This document shows, piece by piece, positions 7,311 through 15,957 of a stretch of DNA of 43,447 bases; position 1 is the first letter of the stretch; each line of letters opens with the position of its first letter. The notes beneath the pieces were generated by a model, which worked only from the letters and a program-made list of their open reading frames with translations, searched no databases and was not told the origin of the DNA. The DNA comes from Bacteroidaceae bacterium (GTDB lineage Bacteria > Bacteroidota > Bacteroidia > Bacteroidales > Bacteroidaceae). Location of the stretch: contig JAFUVM010000098.1 in assembly GCA_017483665.1 (NCBI GenBank), forward strand, positions 1 to 43,447, read 5' to 3'. The translations under genes were made by a program, and so were the position numbers.

Positions 7311-9524
7311 TCAATAAACCCTGAGATACCTGCATCCGTGTGCGGGAATTGTGCAGCGAAGTTCGTCGGCAGACAAATCTTTCTGACGCCAGAGGTCGCG
7401 GACGGTCTTGGCAGGTTCCCAGGACGGGATGAATGATTTCATATCTGCTTGAAGGTCCTTGTCGCCCACGTTGAAGATGCCTACGGCAATGGCTCCGTCG
7501 GAGAGCGGACGACTCCACACCTCGATGTCGCCTTCCTTCCGGTCGCGGTCGGCCTGTTTGCCAAGGATGTCCTGATTGATGGCATTCACCTCGTTGTTGC
7601 AGAGCAGGTTCAGCGTGAATTCATCCATCTGTGCGATGTCGCAACCTATGAGCATATTGGAGGCAAGGAGGGTCCAAAGCGTGATGTGGCTGTATTGTTC
7701 GTCGGGAGTCAGACGCGTCTCGCGAAGGTCAGCTCCCCAACCCACTTTGCCTACAACCAGCATGTCGGGGTCGTTCCAATGGCCGACGGAAGAATACTTG
7801 GCCAGCTCCGCCTGTTGCCGGAACCCTACATCAAGAATAGACTTCCAAGTGTCGTCGATGTCTTGTGCCGTACGCCAACTGTTGCCGTCGCAGTAGATAC
7901 CCCACAGATAGACCTGCGTCCCGCCCAGGGGGCCGAGGCTGTAGAAGATGTCGCGAGGCTGCTGGCGGACGAACTTCTGCATCAGCAGATAGGGACGCAC
8001 GCAACTGGCGAAGCCCCAGTCGTTATCCTTCTCACGTACACGCTCGTAGCTGCACCAGTCGTATTTCAGATAGTCTACGCCCCATTTGTTCCAGACTTCA
8101 GCATCCAGCTGCTCGTGGTCGAGGCTTCCCAGGTAGCCGCCGCAGGAGGTCTCGCCGGGTGAACTGTAGATGCCGAACTTCAGTCCGCGCTCGTGAAGCC
8201 AGTCTATCATTCCCTTCATCGACGGGAACTTTTCGTTGGCTTCGATTGTGCCGTCAGGGTTACGCTCCGGGGCTTCCCATCCGTCGTCGATGTTGATGTA
8301 GCCATAGCCGAAGTCGGCAAGACCTTTGTCAATCAAAGCCTGGGCGGAGGACATCACTTTCTCCTGCGATACGCTGAGCCCAAAGCAGTTCCACGAGTTC
8401 CATCCCATAGGTGGAGTGAGGCCTATCATGTTCTCGCCCACCTTCAGCGTGAAGTCCTGCGAGGCCTTGCCCCGTGCATTCTCGGCAGTTACGGTGAAGG
8501 TCAGGACGCACGGCTTGTCTATTTTCCCGCTCAGGGCACCTTCGCTTTCCGAGAGCTGGAGGCCTTCGGGCAGATTGTTGCAGGCGAACTTCATGGGCTT
8601 TTCGCCCGATACGGGGAAACGGTAGATGATGGGCGAACCCGGACGCACGCCATAGAGCGGGGCATTGTTGAAGCGAGGCGTAGCAGGTGCCGCGGGAGTC
8701 AGGATGTACTTCATTTGCTTGCTCTCGCTCAGCACCTTTCCAGTCTTTGCATCGGTATAAGTTGCCGTCAGCAGACACATCTTGTGTTTGTCATAAGGTA
8801 CGGACACGCGTGCCGGCCTGCCTCGCTTGATGGAAAGCCTTTTCGTCAGCGAAGTGAGCTTCGCCCCGGTCTCGCGGTCCGTCAGCGTAGCAGTAAATGT
8901 TCCGTTGGTTGCCGATGCGTAATCGCAGCTGATTTCGACCTCGCAGCGGGATTGTCCGTTGTTCTCTTCGGTAAGCTGCATGGCAAGTCCTTCAGCGGCA
9001 TTAGGGCAACGCAGCGTCAACGGACGCCAAAACAGTCCGCCCGAACCGCCACGATTATAGACGCGGACGGCCACGACGTTCTCCGCATCCCAGCGGATGC
9101 CACCCTTCTTAACGTCTACCGGATAGTTGCGGACGATATCGACGCCGCAGAAATAGCCTGCCGGATCGGTCGGCATACGGCCAGTGCTGCCTATCAGTTT
9201 GCCGTTCAGGTAGCACTCGTCAACATCATCGGCCTTGGGCATTTCGAAGATGACAACATTCTGCTGGTCAGCACCACTGAGCAGACTCTTGGGTATGTTC
9301 ACATGGATACGATACCAGCCGTATGCACGGTTGTTTTTCGGAAAACCCTGTTTGTCCCATTGCTTTGTGATGTCAATTTCACTCCATGATGCATCGTCCA
9401 TCTCCGGCCTTGCCCAGTTCATATCGTCGCCTTGACGGAAAAACGCCTTGCTGACGCTGACATCCTGTGCATTTCCCCGCAGCCCCGTCAGGACTACCAT
9501 TGTCACAAATAAAAGCTTTCTCAT
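7311..9524 (-). CDS. secreted alpha-galactosidase, GH27, multidomain
   Basis: Glycoside hydrolase that removes terminal alpha-galactosyl residues from oligosaccharides or plant glycans, in the periplasm or outside. The 737-residue protein has a signal peptide (1-19), a jelly-roll sugar-binding-like domain (about 25-175), an Ig-like segment (about 180-275), a putative Ig domain (about 280-365), the GH27 barrel (about 366-650) and a C-terminal beta domain. GH27 motifs: PPMGWNSWNCFG, YGYINIDDGW, the nucleophile Asp489 in YLKYDWC, the acid/base Asp555 in RTAQDIDD, and GHWNDPDML. Closely related specificities such as alpha-N-acetylgalactosaminidase cannot be excluded. It stands alone, with no SusCD pair in the window. 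Confidence 0.9.
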   Translation of the reverse strand: MRKLLFVTMVVLTGLRGNAQDVSVSKAFFRQGDDMNWARPEMDDASWSEIDITKQWDKQGFPKNNRAYGWYRIHVNIPKSLLSGADQQNVVIFEMPKADDVDECYLNGKLIGSTGRMPTDPAGYFCGVDIVRNYPVDVKKGGIRWDAENVVAVRVYNRGGSGGLFWRPLTLRCPNAAEGLAMQLTEENNGQSRCEVEISCDYASATNGTFTATLTDRETGAKLTSLTKRLSIKRGRPARVSVPYDKHKMCLLTATYTDAKTGKVLSESKQMKYILTPAAPATPRFNNAPLYGVRPGSPIIYRFPVSGEKPMKFACNNLPEGLQLSESEGALSGKIDKPCVLTFTVTAENARGKASQDFTLKVGENMIGLTPPMGWNSWNCFGLSVSQEKVMSSAQALIDKGLADFGYGYINIDDGWEAPERNPDGTIEANEKFPSMKGMIDWLHERGLKFGIYSSPGETSCGGYLGSLDHEQLDAEVWNKWGVDYLKYDWCSYERVREKDNDWGFASCVRPYLLMQKFVRQQPRDIFYSLGPLGGTQVYLWGIYCDGNSWRTAQDIDDTWKSILDVGFRQQAELAKYSSVGHWNDPDMLVVGKVGWGADLRETRLTPDEQYSHITLWTLLASNMLIGCDIAQMDEFTLNLLCNNEVNAINQDILGKQADRDRKEGDIEVWSRPLSDGAIAVGIFNVGDKDLQADMKSFIPSWEPAKTVRDLWRQKDLSADELRCTIPAHGCRYLRVY

Positions 9525-9592
9525 GGTTCGGTCTTAATTATTACTGATTAAACATTATATCTTGGCGTAATAATCATTATCTCTAAAAGCAT

Positions 9593-9618
9593 AAAACCCC
9601 AGCTTTAACTGAGGTTTT
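9593..9618 (-). terminator. terminator of the tRNA-Arg gene
   Basis: AAAACCCCAG / CTGAGGTTTT form a 10-bp stem (one mismatch) around a 6-nt loop; on the minus strand the stem ends in TTTT. It lies 46 bp past the tRNA 3' end and upstream of the alpha-galactosidase gene. Confidence 0.65.
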
Positions 9619-9664
9619 GGAAAGTTTGTCTCGCAAGTTTTGTTAACCTGCCTGGAGTTAATTG

Positions 9665-9739
9665 TGATCCGGATGGGACTCGAACCCATGACCCACAGCT
9701 TAGAAGGCTGTTGCTCTAATCCGACTGAGCTACCAGACC
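9665..9739 (-). tRNA. tRNA-Arg (anticodon UCU)
   Basis: The minus strand folds into a full 75-nt cloverleaf: acceptor GGTCTGG / CCGGATC (two G-U pairs), D arm GCTC/GAGC, anticodon stem ACAGC/GCTGT with loop CTTCTAA, variable GGGTC, T arm ATGGG-TTCGAGT-CCCAT, discriminator A. The anticodon TCT reads AGA/AGG. The CCA end is not encoded. Confidence 0.96.
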
Positions 9740-9790
9740 AACCTTACGCTTTGAATCCGAAAATCATGTTTCCTTCGTTCAAAACGTCTG

Positions 9791-9798
9791 CAAAGGTA
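9791..9798 (-). promoter_or_regulatory. promoter -7 box of tRNA-Arg
   Basis: TACCTTTG on the minus strand, 51 bp before the mature tRNA 5' end, leaving a short precursor leader. Confidence 0.55.
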
Positions 9799-9885
9799 CA
9801 ACAAAAAGTGAGAAACGGAAAGTGAAACGTGAAAAATTATCACTTGGCTTCGTGTTTTTGTTCCTTTGCGGTGCAGATTCGGGGT

Positions 9886-10695
9886 TTAAAGTCCGACCTT
9901 CAGGCCATCCTTCTTCACCGAAGACGCTCCGCCGCTGTTCAGTTCGAGGCTTCCTGTCTGACCGGTCAGGGTGAGGTCGGATGCTCCGGAGCAGTTTACG
10001 TCGGCCCTTTGTGTGTGAATGTCGAGCGTACCGCTGGCTGCTCCCATCAGTTTCAATTCTAACTCCTTGGCGGTAAGCTTGCCGCAGAGGTGTGCCGCGC
10101 CCTCCACGTGCAACTCCACATCGTCCGTTATGACGACGTTGCCCATGTCGGCTTCACCTGCTCCGCTGACGGTCAAACCCAGTTCTCTTGCCTTGAGTTC
10201 ACCGAAGCTTACTTTTCCTAAGCCTGCGAGCCTGACCTCCAGTTCCTCCTCCTGAGCTACATTATTAATATAGGCCACTTCGGAGGCTCCAGAGCCATTT
10301 ATCTCCGTCAGGTAAGGAGCTGTTATGCGGACGGTGATGGCCGGCGTGTCCTTGTCTATCTTGCCGTTGTCGTCCTTCAGCGTCACCTCAAGCTCTTCGT
10401 CATCCACATTTACGGAATAGGCTTTGATGGCTTTCTCGTTTCCGTAGACCTGGATGGAATAGATACTGTCCTGCGTATATTCGAGACGGACTGCACCGCT
10501 GAGTTCCACCTCTTGGAAGGCAAGAGCCGGAAGGTCGACAGTCGTCACCTTTCCCCATTTCTCGGAGTCCTGGTACTCGTGGTTAATACTCTCCATTGCT
10601 GCCTGAAAGGCTTTGTCGACCAGCTTTTCGCAGGAAGTAGTCAGAGCTGATGCTGCTATGAGAGCAAGGGCTGCAAGGGTGTGCTTTGTCTTCAT
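9886..10695 (-). CDS. DUF2807 (head GIN domain) lipoprotein
   Basis: Predicted lipoprotein of 269 residues with lipobox LTTSC (Cys22). After a short linker the rest is a repetitive parallel beta structure rich in G-S/A-G-A turns (NGSGASE, VSGAGEAD, NCSGASD, NSGGASS), the pattern of the DUF2807/GIN beta-solenoid fold that is abundant in Bacteroidetes. The function of the family is unsettled; an envelope or adhesive role is usually supposed. Its start overlaps the stop of the upstream DUF975 gene by 4 bp (ATGA), so the pair is coupled. Confidence 0.85.
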   Translation of the reverse strand: MKTKHTLAALALIAASALTTSCEKLVDKAFQAAMESINHEYQDSEKWGKVTTVDLPALAFQEVELSGAVRLEYTQDSIYSIQVYGNEKAIKAYSVNVDDEELEVTLKDDNGKIDKDTPAITVRITAPYLTEINGSGASEVAYINNVAQEEELEVRLAGLGKVSFGELKARELGLTVSGAGEADMGNVVITDDVELHVEGAAHLCGKLTAKELELKLMGAASGTLDIHTQRADVNCSGASDLTLTGQTGSLELNSGGASSVKKDGLKVGL

Positions 10696-11369
10696 CTTTC
10701 AGATTTTGAATAGTTAGATTCGTTTGCGTCGATAGGTCTCTCGAAGGAGCGGCCTTCAAATTCGGCTTTCACCTCTTCGTAGAAGTTTGCCACGGTGCTC
10801 TGTACGTAGGGCCCCAGCCAGAAAGAGCCGATGCCAAGCGTCAAGATGCAGAGCAGGAACCACCCGATGAAGGACAGGTAGAGCCAAAAGAGGTCGGCCT
10901 TGTGTCCGCGCATCATCGCCATGCTGAGCTCGATGGCGCCGTTGTACTTGAGGTCGGGACGGTCGCGAAGGATGTATGGCGTCATGGCATAGGAGAAGGC
11001 CTTGATGATGCCGGGCACGATGAGCAGAAGCATCCAAAGGAAGATGTATATCCTCTGCAGGAGCAATGTCAGGAAGACGCGGACGAAGTCGCGATAGCCG
11101 TCGAAGAGATGGCCGATGCTGAAGGGGTCGTCGTCCTCGTGCCGGTGATTGGCAAGGAAGGTCATGCCGTAGCCCCATCCCATCGGGATGAGGAGGATGG
11201 ACAGGGCTGAGCCCAGACCCGTGACGAAGAGGTCCGAGCCTGCCTGGACTGTACCGCTGAAGATGGCAGCAATGACGAAATAGACGAATGTGAAGAGGGC
11301 TGCTTCGCCCCAACGACCGCGAAGGTCGGTTGCGCCTTGTTGGCGCATTTTTGATGTTGAGGAAATCAT
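10692..11369 (-). CDS. DUF975 family integral membrane protein
   Basis: Polytopic inner-membrane protein of 225 residues with about five hydrophobic segments (near 25-45, 55-75, 100-135, 165-190). The motifs GWGYGMTFLAN, LLIVPGIIKAFSYAMTPYIL and LSMAMMRGHKADLFWLYLSF are characteristic of DUF975. The biochemical role of the family is unknown. First gene of a two-gene operon with the DUF2807 lipoprotein. An internal ATG at residue 8 is an alternative start. Confidence 0.85.
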   Translation of the reverse strand: MISSTSKMRQQGATDLRGRWGEAALFTFVYFVIAAIFSGTVQAGSDLFVTGLGSALSILLIPMGWGYGMTFLANHRHEDDDPFSIGHLFDGYRDFVRVFLTLLLQRIYIFLWMLLLIVPGIIKAFSYAMTPYILRDRPDLKYNGAIELSMAMMRGHKADLFWLYLSFIGWFLLCILTLGIGSFWLGPYVQSTVANFYEEVKAEFEGRSFERPIDANESNYSKSER

Positions 11370-11425
11370 ATTATTATGGATCTATGTTGATAAGCGTTAA
11401 GATTGTTCAATGTCTTTTCTTCATG

Positions 11426-11433
11426 CAAAGGTA
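11426..11433 (-). promoter_or_regulatory. promoter -7 box of the DUF975-DUF2807 operon
   Basis: TACCTTTG on the minus strand, 56 bp before the DUF975 ATG and between it and the GntR gene. It separates this operon from the upstream ABC-GntR unit. Confidence 0.6.
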
Positions 11434-11473
11434 AGAAATTAATGTGAATGGCGAAAGCGCGGAAGCATTTATT

Positions 11474-11845
11474 TCACTCTTCTTCATTCACTTTTTCCTG
11501 TTTCAATACGTTTTCCACTTCTTCGGCCTTAATACCAAGGTTCTTCATCTGACGGACAAACTCGGGCAAGGTCTCTTGGAAGAAGGCTTCGCGCAGGTTT
11601 TGGCGGATGCGTTCGGCGGCTCCGAGGCTGACGTAATAGCCCATGCCGCGACGGCTGGCAATGATGTCCTTCTGGCTGAGCCATTCGAAGGAGCGGACCA
11701 CGGTGCCTGGGTTGACCTCTGCCTCTGTCGCATATTCGCGCACACTGGGCATACGTTCGCCCTCGGGATAGCGACGGCCAAGTATCTCGTAACAGATGTG
11801 CTCGGCTATCTGCAGGAAGATGGGTTTATTGTTCTTGAATTCCAT
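11474..11845 (-). CDS. GntR-family regulator, YtrA type
   Basis: DNA-binding repressor of 123 residues. An N-terminal winged helix (about 8-75) has the GntR pattern: PIFLQIAEHICYEIL, GERMPSVREYATEAEVNPGTVVRSFEWL, and the wing DIIASRRGMGYYV. The C-terminal tail is only about 45 residues, predicted helical, without a ligand-binding domain, which is the YtrA subfamily layout. These regulators normally sit with and control an ABC transporter. Here it is the third gene after the ATPase and the permease on the same strand, so it probably represses that unit. Confidence 0.88.
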   Translation of the reverse strand: MEFKNNKPIFLQIAEHICYEILGRRYPEGERMPSVREYATEAEVNPGTVVRSFEWLSQKDIIASRRGMGYYVSLGAAERIRQNLREAFFQETLPEFVRQMKNLGIKAEEVENVLKQEKVNEEE

Positions 11846-11895
11846 TGTTCTATAATTAGTCTTCTTCTATCTTCTTATTTCTTCTTATATCTTCT

Positions 11896-12738
11896 TCACG
11901 GATTTCGCTTCGTTGTCAGCTGTGCCCTTGTGTAGAGGCGGTAGGTCAGGAACCAGATACCGACGTAGAGCAGGGCGGCGAAGATATTCATGCCGACAAT
12001 CCAGGCTGTGGGGTTTGTGCTGCTAATCCAGTCCATGAAGGCTTTGGCGCGTTCGGGAGTGATGAAATGGGCACCGAACATCAGCAGCAACAGCGGTACA
12101 AAGGTTTGCAGAAGGAAGTAGATGAAAAACGTCAGGGGAATGTTGTAGCGGTACTTCCATGCGTTGACGAGGCAGAAGCTGCGGACGTAGCAACATGCCA
12201 TCAGCCAGAAGAACGTAAACAGGCCTATTGCGTTGCCGCTGAAAAAGTCATAGTTCATTAGCTCTACATAGCGGAAGCTGTAGGTTGCGGCTGTGATGGA
12301 GCGTATTTCGACATGAGGTATCGCCAGTCGGAAGAGGGCGTGAATCAGGTCGGCCATCGCGACGCCGACGAAATAAATCACATTGACACCTACGACGATG
12401 ACGACGGCGTGCCACAGGAAACGCTCCAGGTTTGTGGCCGGAAGCGTGAGCTCGCTGATGCGGCCCTGCTTCGTGAGCAGATTGTGGAACATGTAGCCTG
12501 CTGAGATGACCATATAGGCCATGCCTACCCAGGCGATAGCTATAGCAAAGCCTTCGACGTTGTCATAGTCGGATATGTGGAAGCTGTTCGTGAGCAATCC
12601 GTAGAGGTAGTACAGCACGACAGGCATGCAGGTGACGGCCACCATGAGCAGAGCCGAACGGGTATAGAACTTGTTGTTGACGCTGAGGTCCCAGCGGGCA
12701 ACGTTGAGGAAACGTTGGAAGTTAAATTTATTCAACAT
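11896..12738 (-). CDS. ABC transporter permease-like membrane protein
   Basis: Integral membrane protein of 280 residues with about six hydrophobic spans (near 28-50, 65-85, 108-130, 165-190, 200-225, 250-270). The sequence ELTLPATNLERFLWHA is typical of permeases paired with YtrA-type systems in Bacteroidetes. It lies between the ATPase and the GntR regulator on the same strand and is the probable membrane partner of the ATPase. The substrate is unknown; envelope stress or peptide export is a usual guess for such units. Confidence 0.75.
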   Translation of the reverse strand: MLNKFNFQRFLNVARWDLSVNNKFYTRSALLMVAVTCMPVVLYYLYGLLTNSFHISDYDNVEGFAIAIAWVGMAYMVISAGYMFHNLLTKQGRISELTLPATNLERFLWHAVVIVVGVNVIYFVGVAMADLIHALFRLAIPHVEIRSITAATYSFRYVELMNYDFFSGNAIGLFTFFWLMACCYVRSFCLVNAWKYRYNIPLTFFIYFLLQTFVPLLLLMFGAHFITPERAKAFMDWISSTNPTAWIVGMNIFAALLYVGIWFLTYRLYTRAQLTTKRNP

Positions 12739-12790
12739 ATCAATTTACTATTATTGCTTAACTTAATTGATTTTCTTACCATGAATTACT

Positions 12791-12857
12791 CCAATTTCAC
12801 GAATTGGCTGCGCCATTAATGACAAGCAACAATTCGTGCAATTCGTGTAATTCGTAG
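12791..12857. repeat. ACGAATT-rich intergenic repeats
   Basis: The 127-bp gap between ATPase and permease genes holds a perfect hairpin CCAATT-TCACG-AATTGG (12791-12807) and three tandem copies of a 9-10 bp motif (minus strand ACGAATT-A/G-CACG) at 12830-12857. The same motif forms the arms of the hairpin at 13837-13877. Confidence 0.6.
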
Positions 12858-12865
12858 TTTCTTAT

Positions 12866-13570
12866 TTAGATATTTGGTTTTTGTTCGACTGTCTTGATGA
12901 ACAGTTCTTCCAAGTCAATTGCCTGATCCTTCTCCACGAGAGGTTCGTTGAGCAGCACCTTGTTGCGTTCGATGATGCAGATGTGGTCGAGCAGTCGCTC
13001 CACGTCGTGCACCTGGTGGGTGGAGACGATGACCGTCCTCTCGTCAGTCATACTGTCGATGATGGCCTTGCGGAACTGGCTCTTCGAGAGGATGTCCAGG
13101 CCGTTGGTCGGTTCGTCCATCAGGAGATAGCGCGTGCCGGAAGCGATGGCGACGCTCATGTAGACTTTCTTCTTCTGCCCCATGGAGAGCTGCCCGAGGT
13201 TGACATCCGAGGTCATCTCGAAGTTGTCGAGCGTGCGCTCCAGCAGTTCCTCGCTGAATCGCGGATAGAAAGGTTTGATGGCGCGAACGTACCTGCTCAG
13301 TGAGATAGGCGGCAGGTCGTACTCCTCGGGCACGAGGAACATTTCGCTGAGCACTTCGGGGCGTCGCAATACCGCCGATGTGCCGTCGATGCTGACGTTG
13401 CCCTTCTGCGGACGCAGCAAGCCCATCATTAAATATAATAATGTACTCTTGCCTGTGCCGTTCTTGCCAAGCAAGCCGTAGATGCCGCCCTGAGAGAACT
13501 CGAGCGAGAAGTCGTCCAGTACCTTCTGGTAACTGTTGTAGCCGAAACTGATGTTCTGAATGCTTATCAT
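12866..13570 (-). CDS. ABC transporter ATP-binding protein
   Basis: Nucleotide-binding subunit of 234 residues. Walker A GLLGKNGTGKSTLLY near 35, signature LGQLSMGQKKKVYM near 130, Walker B YLLMDEPTNGLD, and the switch histidine in VIVSTHQVHD. The signature has MGQKK in place of the usual SGGQ, as in several YtrB-like exporters. A GTG at 13639 is in frame but lies just before the expected transcript start, so the ATG at 13570 (MISIQNISF) is the start. First gene of the ABC-GntR unit. Confidence 0.92.
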   Translation of the reverse strand: MISIQNISFGYNSYQKVLDDFSLEFSQGGIYGLLGKNGTGKSTLLYLMMGLLRPQKGNVSIDGTSAVLRRPEVLSEMFLVPEEYDLPPISLSRYVRAIKPFYPRFSEELLERTLDNFEMTSDVNLGQLSMGQKKKVYMSVAIASGTRYLLMDEPTNGLDILSKSQFRKAIIDSMTDERTVIVSTHQVHDVERLLDHICIIERNKVLLNEPLVEKDQAIDLEELFIKTVEQKPNI

Positions 13571-13641
13571 ATTGTTATGTTTTGGGGTGAATGTTAATGT
13601 TTTGAGGCAAGTATTTGCTGTATTAGTTAAGTAGTACACCG

Positions 13642-13649
13642 CAAAGGTA
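13642..13649 (-). promoter_or_regulatory. promoter -7 box of the ABC-GntR operon
   Basis: TACCTTTG on the minus strand, 71 bp before the ATPase start. The resulting leader of about 65 nt is a likely place for the GntR operator, but no clear palindrome was found in it. Confidence 0.6.
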
Positions 13650-13805
13650 GTGCTCTTTGCGTGTATCTTCCAAAAATTTTCCCCGTTTTAACACAAAATT
13701 AACACTTCTGTGAGGCAGAGAAGACAAAACGAGGGGAAGCAGAAGTTACCTTCGGGACTGTTGACGGCGCAGGAACTTATTGTGGAAACGTCTGACAAAA
13801 AGAAG

Positions 13806-13922
13806 AGGGTGTCAAAATTCAGCCATTAGCTTTTAACCACGAATTGCACGCTCAGGCGGAGCGTGCAATTCGTGGTCAAATAAATAAAAGAGGGTGTGTG
13901 TGCTTGTTTTGACACGCCCTCG
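13806..13922. repeat. nested inverted repeats downstream of the cstA operon
   Basis: Outer arms GAGGGTGTCAAAA (13806-13818) and TTTTGACACGCCCTC (13908-13922) enclose a perfect hairpin with 18-bp arms and a 5-nt loop (13837-13877, arms begin ACCACGAATTGCAC). A second GAGGGTGTG at 13891 competes for the same right arm, so two alternative folds exist. This makes up most of the gene-free stretch 13650-13973. Confidence 0.8.
13891..13922 (-). terminator. rho-independent terminator of the cstA-cstA-OMP operon
   Basis: On the minus strand GAGGGCGTG pairs with CACACCCTC (one G-U) and is followed directly by TTTTATTTATTT. It lies 52 bp past the stop of the outer-membrane protein gene. A terminator of the same sequence style is at 39391-39456. 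Confidence 0.8.
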
Positions 13923-13973
13923 TTTGGGTCTTGTTCCTGAGATGAACTCAGGCAGGAACTGCTGGCCTATGTC

Positions 13974-14450
13974 TTAGAAGTAGTAGCTGAAGCCGACCTT
14001 CAGGCCAATCTTCGTGAAGTCCTTGAATTCGTTCAGGGCAAAGTCGCAGTAGACTGCGGGCTCGATGCTGACATGGTCGTTCAGATAGAAGCAATAGCCG
14101 ACCTCAGGAGTGAGATAGACGACGTTTGTCTTCGGAACAAAGTGCTTGTACTTGAGGGCTCCGCTGAAGTAGAGACCGTTCTTCTTCAAGTAGTAGCGAC
14201 CTGCCACGCCCAGATTGACGCTGCTTTCGCCGTTCTGATGTTGCCAGCCTAACTCGCCATAGAGCATCCAGCCGTCGCAAACGAAATAACCGGCATTAGC
14301 CTGCAGACCGATGTAGAAGTCGGTGTTCTTGCTATAGCCAAGGCCGAGGCCTGTCAGCGAAGCGCCTACATACTTGGTTCCCTTTTCAAACTGTGCCGAT
14401 GCGCCAAGAGAAATAGCTGCGAGGAGCAACGAAAGAATGATTTTCCTCAT
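13974..14450 (-). CDS. small outer-membrane beta-barrel protein
   Basis: Exported 158-residue protein with signal peptide MRKIILSLLLAAISLGASAQ. The mature part alternates hydrophobic and polar residues with many Tyr/Phe (YVGASLTGLGLGYS, FYIGLQANAGYF, LYGELGWQHQNG, IGLKVGFSYYF) and ends in Phe after two Tyr, the usual C-terminal signal of outer-membrane barrels. About eight strands are possible (OmpW/OmpX size). The start at 14450 was taken because the signal peptide begins there. It follows the first cstA stop by 10 bp, so it is cotranscribed with the two transporters; whether it has a functional link to them is unknown. Confidence 0.8.
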   Translation of the reverse strand: MRKIILSLLLAAISLGASAQFEKGTKYVGASLTGLGLGYSKNTDFYIGLQANAGYFVCDGWMLYGELGWQHQNGESSVNLGVAGRYYLKKNGLYFSGALKYKHFVPKTNVVYLTPEVGYCFYLNDHVSIEPAVYCDFALNEFKDFTKIGLKVGFSYYF

Positions 14451-14460
14451 AGTGATAATA

Positions 14461-15906
14461 TTATTTAAGTGGTTTATGATTGTGTTGTTTCCAAAAGAAG
14501 AAGAATGCCAGTACAACCATCATGATGACTCCGGCAGAAAGGCCGACGGAAAGCGGAAGGCTGAATCCTTCGGGAGCAATAAGGATGTAGCTCGTGCAAA
14601 CCACCGTCATGAAGAGTGCCGGCAGGAGGGCTATCCAATAGCATTTCTCCCTGCGGGCAAGCCAGACCGTAGCAGCCCAAAGCATGATGCTGGCAAGCGT
14701 TTGGTTTGTCCATGCGAAGTATCTCCACAGGGCATTGAAGTCGATGAAGAACAATCCCGTAGTGATGGCGAAGAGCGGCAAGCAGAGCATCAGACGCTTG
14801 GCAATGTTCTTCTGACTGATGTTCAGGAAATCGGCCACAATCAGGCGAGCGCTGCGGAAAGCCGTATCGCCGCTGGTGATAGGTGCAGCCACGACGCCCA
14901 GGATGGCAAGCACGGCTCCGACGGTTCCCATCCAACCCACGCTAATCTCCTTGACCACGATGGCCGGGTTGCCCAGGGCTGCCAGCTTTTCGTAGGCAGT
15001 CGCTCCTTCTTCCCCGGGCAGAGTGCTGGCAAACTTGACGGCAGCTGCAGCCCAGATGAGTGCAACGACGCCTTCGGTTATCATGGCTCCGTAGAAGATG
15101 GGGCGGCCCAGACGTTCGTTGGTCAGACACCTTGCCATGAGCGGACTCTGTGTGCCGTGGAAACCGCTGATGGCGCCGCAGGCTATGGTGATGCAAAGCA
15201 TCGGGAAGATGGGCAGTCCCTTGGGATGATGGCTGACGAAAGGTGCGTCTGTCAGTTCAGGCATCCATCCGTCTTGCGTATAGATTCCCCAGCAGATGCC
15301 GACCGCCATGAGCAGCAAGGCAAGACCGAAGACGGGATAGATCCTGCCGATGAGTTTGTCGATGGGCAAGAGCGTAGCCAGAATGAAGTAGAGGAAGATG
15401 AAGGTCAGCCAGAAGCCGTTCGAGAAGAACCATCCGCGGTCGGGCACCATGTTGTCGAGCAACGAGGCAGGCGTCGTCACGAACACCGCACCTACCAGCA
15501 CCAGCAACACCAAGGCTCCGACGCGCATCACGAGCCGCATGCCCGGGCCCAGTTCGTTTCCGATAATCTCGGGCAACGATACGCCTCCCTGACGGATGCA
15601 TATCATGCCGCAGAGGTAGTCGTGGACGGCTCCTGCAAAGATGCATCCGAGCACAATCCAAAGATAGGCGGCCGGTCCGAACAGGATGCCCATGATGGCT
15701 CCGAAGATGGGTCCTGTGCCTGCAATGTTGAGGAACTGGATGAGGAAAACGCGCCAACCGGCCATCGGCATGAAGTCCACGCCGTCTTGCTTCGTATAGC
15801 ATGGCATAGCGGCGTTGTCGTCAGGACGGATGACACGCTCCACGACAGTTCCGTAGAGCAAGTAGCCCACCAAAAGGCAGACGAGAGAAAGTGAGAAGGT
15901 TATCAT
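14461..15906 (-). CDS. CstA-family carbon starvation / pyruvate-peptide transporter
   Basis: Inner-membrane transporter of 481 residues with about 12-14 hydrophobic spans. CstA-family motifs: QFLNIAGTGPIFGAIMGILFGP near 57, HDYLCGMICIRQGG, CGAISGFHGTQSPLMARCL, and VAAPITSGDTAFRSARLIVADF. Characterised relatives take up pyruvate or peptides under carbon limitation; the substrate here is not known. It is the second of two tandem paralogues, 51 bp after the upstream copy. At 481 residues it is shorter than the E. coli protein of about 700 but usual for the Bacteroidetes form. Confidence 0.9.
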   Translation of the reverse strand: MITFSLSLVCLLVGYLLYGTVVERVIRPDDNAAMPCYTKQDGVDFMPMAGWRVFLIQFLNIAGTGPIFGAIMGILFGPAAYLWIVLGCIFAGAVHDYLCGMICIRQGGVSLPEIIGNELGPGMRLVMRVGALVLLVLVGAVFVTTPASLLDNMVPDRGWFFSNGFWLTFIFLYFILATLLPIDKLIGRIYPVFGLALLLMAVGICWGIYTQDGWMPELTDAPFVSHHPKGLPIFPMLCITIACGAISGFHGTQSPLMARCLTNERLGRPIFYGAMITEGVVALIWAAAAVKFASTLPGEEGATAYEKLAALGNPAIVVKEISVGWMGTVGAVLAILGVVAAPITSGDTAFRSARLIVADFLNISQKNIAKRLMLCLPLFAITTGLFFIDFNALWRYFAWTNQTLASIMLWAATVWLARREKCYWIALLPALFMTVVCTSYILIAPEGFSLPLSVGLSAGVIMMVVLAFFFFWKQHNHKPLK

Positions 15907-15957
15907 TATTTATTATTTAACTATTTACCATTTACTATTTATACGTGTTTTGACGGT

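Noticed and set aside
9665..9739. tRNA-Arg as an integration site
   Set aside because: No integrase gene and no repeat of the tRNA 3' end found nearby; the flanks are ordinary genes.
14374..15894. 506-codon plus-strand frame opposite cstA
   Set aside because: Low-complexity charged His/Asp/Glu-rich translation typical of a shadow of membrane-protein codons.
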